Assembly: GCA_018969565.1 (NCBI GenBank)
Contig: JAGWYC010000032.1
Span: forward strand, 1 to 12,265
Direction: 5' to 3'
DNA from: Bacteroidota bacterium
Lineage (GTDB): Bacteria > Bacteroidota > Bacteroidia > NS11-12g > UBA955
Length of the DNA: 12,265 nt
In this document: positions 8,349 through 12,265 of the stretch, piece after piece
Position numbering within the stretch: the stretch's first letter is position 1
How the letters are laid out: each line of letters starts with the position of its first letter
Notes under the pieces: generated by a model
What the model saw: the letters and a program-made list of their open reading frames with translations, nothing else
The model's database searches: none
What the model was told of the DNA's origin: nothing
Program-made: the position numbers and the translations under genes

Positions 8349-8422
8349 CAGGCCGTGCGACTGTACAACCAAAGCGGATACTTTTAGGATATATTCCGAC
8401 TGAAAAAAGTCATCCGCCCGTT

Positions 8423-9055
8423 TCAAAAAACGGTAAGTACCTTTTTCGTTTCGAAAAAGGGGGCAGGAAGACAGGATTGAATCAGGTATTCCTTAACCGC
8501 ACGCATGGGAGCCAGTTTTTTAAAATCGCTTATTTCCTCCTGCAAATCACCACCTTTCAGAAAGACAATTCCTTGATTTAATCCATTGAAAGAAACCTTG
8601 TTTTTCACCCAGGGGTAAAAGGCCGCCATTCGAGTAACGGCGCGGCTCACTACCAGGTGAAAGCCGGCAGGGACCAATTCTGCACGGGTGGTTTCTGCAT
8701 GAACATTCTTCAGTTTCAGCGCTTCAACAACCTCCTGCACCACCTTGATTTTTTTTCCGATGGAATCTACCAGCAGAAATTCAGTTTCAGGGAACATAAT
8801 GGCCAGAGGAATTCCGGGAAAGCCGCCACCGGTTCCAACATCAAGCACTTTCCAGCCGGCATGAATTTCCACAAAACAAGCAATGGCCAGACTATGCAGC
8901 ACGTGGTGGGTAAAGAAGGCATCCATATCCTTCCGTGAAACCACGTTAATCATGGCATTCCAATGGCGATAGATGTCTTCCAGTGCCAGCAACTGATCTT
9001 GTTGAGCCTCGGATAAAGAAGGGAAATAATGTGGCAGTTGTTCTTTGTTGTTCAC
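8423..9055 (-). CDS. rsmG: 16S rRNA (guanine-N7)-methyltransferase RsmG (GidB)
   Basis: RsmG uses S-adenosylmethionine to methylate N7 of G527 (E. coli numbering) in the 530 loop of 16S rRNA; its loss gives low-level streptomycin resistance in several bacteria. With the GTG at 9055 as start, the protein has 210 residues, the usual length. The SAM-binding motif LDVGTGGGFPGIPLAI is at 71-86; NVVSRKD (37-43), VSRAV (136-140) and FLKGGD (165-170) are family marks. The frame stays open up to an ATG at 9235, but the extra 60 residues lie inside the glycosyltransferase gene and do not look like RsmG, whereas NNKEQLPHYFPSLSE does. GTG at 9055 overlaps the glycosyltransferase stop (GTGA); the GTG at 9058 is equally possible. 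Expression is probably coupled to the gene above it. Confidence 0.94.
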   Translation of the reverse strand: MNNKEQLPHYFPSLSEAQQDQLLALEDIYRHWNAMINVVSRKDMDAFFTHHVLHSLAIACFVEIHAGWKVLDVGTGGGFPGIPLAIMFPETEFLLVDSIGKKIKVVQEVVEALKLKNVHAETTRAELVPAGFHLVVSRAVTRMAAFYPWVKNKVSFNGLNQGIVFLKGGDLQEEISDFKKLAPMRAVKEYLIQSCLPAPFFETKKVLTVF

Positions 9056-10188
9056 CACTGAATACGTTTGGCAAACCAGGCGTTCAGCCCGGCAATGGAA
9101 AGAAAAAACACATAACAAATATCCAGCAAGGGATAGGCCCACATAATTTGAATTTGCTGTAACTGCGAAGCAGTGCGTGCCACCACCACAATACGCAGGA
9201 GCAACCACAGCGCATAAATTGTCAGGGGAAGCCACCAGTATGCTGTCCAGATAAACCAGCCAATGAGGGTCAGATAAAATGCGAGCTGGCTGAAAGACAG
9301 CAGGCCCAGAAATCTCTTCACGGAAGGTTTATAGTGTTTGCCCACAAAAAGGTGCCTTTTCTTTTGCTTCCACCAGTCTTTCAGCCGCAACTTAGGTTCA
9401 CTCATCACATGTGTTTCGGGATGCATGATTACCGCGGTGTTTTTTAGATCAGCGGCATCCTGCACAAACAAATCATCATCGCCGGCGGGCAAGTGATGAT
9501 GGCTGGCAAAGCCTTTCACTTTGAAGAACAAATCCTTGCGATAGGCCATGTTTCGACCTACGCCCATGTAGGCTTTCCCATGCAATGCCATGCTCAGGTA
9601 CTGCATGCCGGTAATCAGGGTTTCAAATCGAATGAACAGATTCAGAAAACCCGGATGCTTTAAGTACGGAGAAAATCCCAGGACAAGCGCGTTTCCGGAT
9701 GCAAAGCCCGCAGCGGCGCGGCTGAGCCAGTGAGGTGTATTCGGCACACAATCGGCATCGGTGAACAACAACAAATCATGAGCAGCCGCCTTAATACCAA
9801 TGGTCAAGGCCAGTTTCTTACCGGGATTACGCACCCGGTCGCGGTCAACAGTGCAGACTTTGAGCGCGGCGTATTCCGCTTTCAGAGAGCGCAGGAACTC
9901 AGCACTGCCGTCCCAACTGCCATCATCCACCACAATAAGCTCAAAATCCGGATACTCCTGCGCCAGAATGAGGGGCAGGTTCTTTTTCAGATTATCCAGT
10001 TCGTTGTGGGCACAGACAATCACACTCACCGGCGATTTCACGGCTGGGCGCTGTTCTTCCAGTTTCAGTCGTTTTCTACTGCCTGAAGCGGTAAACCAAC
10101 GGAGGTAATACCAGGCCATAATCAGCCATAAAGAAAAAGTGACGCCCAGAAACCACAGGTCTTCCGGACCAAGTTGGGGAAAGGTCAT
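9052..10188 (-). CDS. Membrane-anchored family 2 glycosyltransferase
   Basis: This 378-residue protein is a GT-A fold (GT2) glycosyltransferase that would add a sugar from a nucleotide-sugar donor at the inner face of the cytoplasmic membrane. Donor and acceptor cannot be read from the sequence. An N-terminal membrane helix (about 11-31) precedes the catalytic domain: VSVIVCAHNE (54-63), IVVDDGSWDG (85-94), the metal-binding DxD in FTDADC (142-147), and AGDDDLF (235-241) at the catalytic-base position. KQKKRH (274-279) takes the place of the Q/RxxRW-like acceptor motif. Three further hydrophobic segments follow (about 297-317, 318-336, 350-367). The ATG overlaps the AAA+ gene stop (ATGA) and its own stop overlaps the rsmG GTG, so it is the middle gene of a coupled trio. 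A lone envelope-glycan gene here is unexplained; no polysaccharide cluster is visible. Confidence 0.88.
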   Translation of the reverse strand: MTFPQLGPEDLWFLGVTFSLWLIMAWYYLRWFTASGSRKRLKLEEQRPAVKSPVSVIVCAHNELDNLKKNLPLILAQEYPDFELIVVDDGSWDGSAEFLRSLKAEYAALKVCTVDRDRVRNPGKKLALTIGIKAAAHDLLLFTDADCVPNTPHWLSRAAAGFASGNALVLGFSPYLKHPGFLNLFIRFETLITGMQYLSMALHGKAYMGVGRNMAYRKDLFFKVKGFASHHHLPAGDDDLFVQDAADLKNTAVIMHPETHVMSEPKLRLKDWWKQKKRHLFVGKHYKPSVKRFLGLLSFSQLAFYLTLIGWFIWTAYWWLPLTIYALWLLLRIVVVARTASQLQQIQIMWAYPLLDICYVFFLSIAGLNAWFAKRIQW

Positions 10189-12265
10189 TTATTGATTTTG
10201 AAGCCAATACCGGAAATAGGACTTCCGGGTTTTCCGTCTGTTTTAAATTCTTCAATATCGCTCAACAACAATTGCCCCATAGTTTTGGCGGTGCGCTTGT
10301 TTTTAGGAAGTTCACTGAGTCGGATATGTTGGTTACGTACAGCTTCTTCTATCACTTTACGCACCGCTCGTCCGTTTCCGAAATACTTATCCCTGTGCTG
10401 ATACATGTAGGTGATATACGCTTCCAGATGCGCGGCGGCCTCAGGAACGGGAGTAATGCCACTTTCCGATAATTGGTTGACGGCGATGCGGTACAGTTCG
10501 TCCGGTTTGAAATCTTCAAACTGGAATACCCTGTCAAAGCGGCTCTTCAGGCCCGGATTGCTTTCCATGAAGCGCTCCATATTTTGGGTATATCCTGCAG
10601 CAATCACGATAAAAGCACCCCGGCGGTCTTCCATGCGCTTGAGCAGGGTCTCAATGGCTTCCCGGCCGTAATCGCCGCTGCCGCCTTCGGTCAGTGCATA
10701 GGCTTCATCCAGAAACAGCACACCACCCATGGATTTATCAATCATCTCGGCGGTTTTGATGGCTGTTTGTCCGATATAGCCACCCACCAGGCTTTGTCGG
10801 TCGCATTCCACCAGGTGGCCACGCTCCAGAATGCCGAGGGCTTTATAAATCTGCGCCAGAATGCGCGCAACGGTGGTTTTTCCTGTGCCTGGATTCCCGC
10901 TGAACACGCTGTGCAGGGAAAACGCTTTACGCACATCTTTGCCCTGATCCTTATAAAAGCGCACCAGCTTCACCAGTTCATCAATGTCGTGTTTCACCTT
11001 GTCAAGGCCAATCATCTTGTTCAACTTGGCAAGGCTTTCCTTGAGCAGCTCCTCGTCAATAGGAATATCAGGCAGCATACCGGACTGAACCTTGAATATT
11101 TTTTCGAGGTCTTCAGCCTCAATGAGCGACAATTGGTCGGCGCTTAGGTCCTGAGGTTTATCTGTATTCATCACCCTCAGCCCCAGGTTCATCTTGGCTT
11201 CATCCACCATGGCATTCACCATACGGGCATTGCCAAAGAATTTATCCCGCTCGCGGTATTGGTCCACGAAGTACTTGTAGAACAACTCTTTGGCATCATC
11301 GCTGAGCCGAACGCCTTTTTTAGCGCAGGAGAAATCTGCAATTTGAATCAGTTCCTGCGGGACATAGTCGGGGAAGTCGTAGTACATATTAAAACGACTC
11401 TTGAGGCCCGGATTGGATTCGAGAAATATATCCATTTCTTCGGGATAGCCGGCCACAATGATGGCAATGTCAGAGCTATCGGACAATTCCTTCAACAATA
11501 CTTCAATGGCTTCACGGCCAAAGTCCTTGCTGTCGTCGTCGCGGCGGGCCAACGAATAGGCTTCATCTATAAACAGGATACCATCTTTTGCTTTCTTGAT
11601 GGCTTCTTTGGTTTTGGGGGCCGTCTGCCCGATGTATTCCGCCACCAGGTCTCCCCTATCCACTTCGTGTACGTGGCCCTTTTTCAGCAGGCCGAGTTCC
11701 TTGTATATCTTGCCGAGCAAACGAGCTACCGTGGTCTTTCCCGTTCCGGGATTACCACGAAACACTGCGTGCAGGTTGATATTCTCATCTTCCTTAAAGC
11801 CCTTTTCCTTGCGTATGGAAACGAAGCGCAGGTAGTTGGAGTATTCGCGGATTTTCGACTTGATGGGCTTCAGTCCGATGAGTTGATCCAGTTCCTGCAT
11901 CACCTGGTCCAGATTCTGTACCGGCTTGACTTCAGGAGCTTTTTCCTGTTCATCGGCCTTGTCAAAATCAAGTTTTAGCTGATTCGGGTCATCTTCGCTG
12001 AATTCGATTTCCAGCAATGGACGAAAATCATCTTCTTCCGCCTCGATATAATCATCCCCTACTTCAAAGGGCATGGACGCCACGAGTTCATCCATAAAAA
12101 CCACTTCCGCATAGTATTCCCCGCGGCTCCAGGTACCCACAATGTCGGAGCCCCAGCCGATGCTCACATGTAACTGGTCTTCATCGGGCTTTACGAAGAT
12201 CACTTTGGTGATACTCCCTTTCAGAAAACCTGAAGAAGTGCGGAAGTTGAAAATAAACTCCAGCG
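10185..12265 (-). CDS. Tandem CbxX/CfqX-type AAA+ ATPase, 5' end cut off
   Basis: The frame is open to the right edge, with 692 residues visible. A GTG at 12203 could start a 672-residue form, but the 20 codons before it (LEFIFNFRTSSG...) look like protein, so the true start probably lies outside the window. Visible residues 1-70 appear strand-rich (GTWSRGEYYAEV, LVASMPFEVG), followed by a very acidic linker (about 70-115). Two complete AAA+ modules of the CbxX/CfqX (SpoVK, CbbX, EccA) family follow. Module 1 has Walker A GNPGTGKTT (170-178), EYIGQTA (209-215), Walker B ILFIDEAY (229-236) and the arginine-finger stretch NPGLKSRF (284-291). Module 2 has the same at 456-464, GYIGQTA (495-501), VLFLDEAY (515-522) and 569-576. 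Both keep their catalytic residues, so both should hydrolyse ATP. Relatives act as hexameric remodelling or secretion ATPases; the substrate here is unknown. Confidence 0.88.
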   Translation of the reverse strand, partial: LEFIFNFRTSSGFLKGSITKVIFVKPDEDQLHVSIGWGSDIVGTWSRGEYYAEVVFMDELVASMPFEVGDDYIEAEEDDFRPLLEIEFSEDDPNQLKLDFDKADEQEKAPEVKPVQNLDQVMQELDQLIGLKPIKSKIREYSNYLRFVSIRKEKGFKEDENINLHAVFRGNPGTGKTTVARLLGKIYKELGLLKKGHVHEVDRGDLVAEYIGQTAPKTKEAIKKAKDGILFIDEAYSLARRDDDSKDFGREAIEVLLKELSDSSDIAIIVAGYPEEMDIFLESNPGLKSRFNMYYDFPDYVPQELIQIADFSCAKKGVRLSDDAKELFYKYFVDQYRERDKFFGNARMVNAMVDEAKMNLGLRVMNTDKPQDLSADQLSLIEAEDLEKIFKVQSGMLPDIPIDEELLKESLAKLNKMIGLDKVKHDIDELVKLVRFYKDQGKDVRKAFSLHSVFSGNPGTGKTTVARILAQIYKALGILERGHLVECDRQSLVGGYIGQTAIKTAEMIDKSMGGVLFLDEAYALTEGGSGDYGREAIETLLKRMEDRRGAFIVIAAGYTQNMERFMESNPGLKSRFDRVFQFEDFKPDELYRIAVNQLSESGITPVPEAAAHLEAYITYMYQHRDKYFGNGRAVRKVIEEAVRNQHIRLSELPKNKRTAKTMGQLLLSDIEEFKTDGKPGSPISGIGFKINK

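Noticed and set aside
8403..8433. Possible terminator at the end of rsmG (CCGTTT-N4-AAACGG, then a T run)
   Set aside because: The 6-bp stem overlaps the rsmG stop codon and the six-T run starts about 9 bases after the stem, too far for a standard intrinsic terminator.
9056..9235. In-frame ATG extension of rsmG by 60 codons (start at 9235)
   Set aside because: The extension lies wholly inside the glycosyltransferase gene, has no RsmG-like sequence, and would make the protein far longer than the family. The GTG at 9055 or 9058 is preferred.
11259..11978. Plus-strand open frame of 239 codons, and a similar one at 10473-11147
   Set aside because: Both lie opposite the AAA+ modules; their translations have no recognisable motif and reflect stop-poor antisense of a conserved gene.
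10185..12203. GTG at 12203 as the true start of the AAA+ gene
   Set aside because: The frame continues in protein-like sequence to the window edge with no stop, so an upstream start outside the window is more likely, though not proven.

Overview
The window reads as chromosomal housekeeping DNA from a member of the Bacteroidota. Three things suggest this. The proteins carry the sequence style of that phylum, especially the FtsE-like ATPase, RseP and the SNF2 protein. Start sites lack convincing Shine-Dalgarno sequences. Several gaps carry matches to the Bacteroidota -7 promoter box TAnnTTTG. Genus and order cannot be fixed from the sequence alone.

All nine genes lie on the minus strand, so transcription runs from the right edge to the left. 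In that order: (1) a tandem CbxX/CfqX-type AAA+ ATPase, cut by the right edge; (2) a membrane-anchored family 2 glycosyltransferase; (3) rsmG, the 16S rRNA m7G methyltransferase. These three overlap by 4 bp at each junction (ATGA, then GTGA) and look like one translationally coupled operon. After a 104-bp gap comes (4) a 1003-residue SNF2/HepA-type helicase-like ATPase that starts with TTG. After another 104 bp comes (5) ung, uracil-DNA glycosylase, followed by a clear intrinsic terminator. Then come (6) an FtsE-like ABC ATPase, (7) maeB, a malic enzyme with a phosphotransacetylase-like C-terminal domain, (8) a small ElaA-like GNAT acetyltransferase whose start overlaps the maeB stop, and (9) rseP, the site-2 zinc protease, cut by the left edge.

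The genes do not form one pathway. They cover cell-envelope work (RseP, FtsE, glycosyltransferase), DNA maintenance (Ung, SNF2), central carbon metabolism (MaeB) and rRNA modification (RsmG). I see no RNA genes, insertion sequences, CRISPR arrays or phage genes, and no gene-free stretch longer than about 105 bp.

No clearly new system is visible. The points most worth following are the AAA+/glycosyltransferase/rsmG coupled cluster, whose AAA+ protein has an unassigned N-terminal domain; a possible sliding-clamp-binding motif in the SNF2 protein; a Tyr at the DNA-intercalating Leu position of Ung; and the overlap of the ung terminator with a promoter-like box for ftsE.
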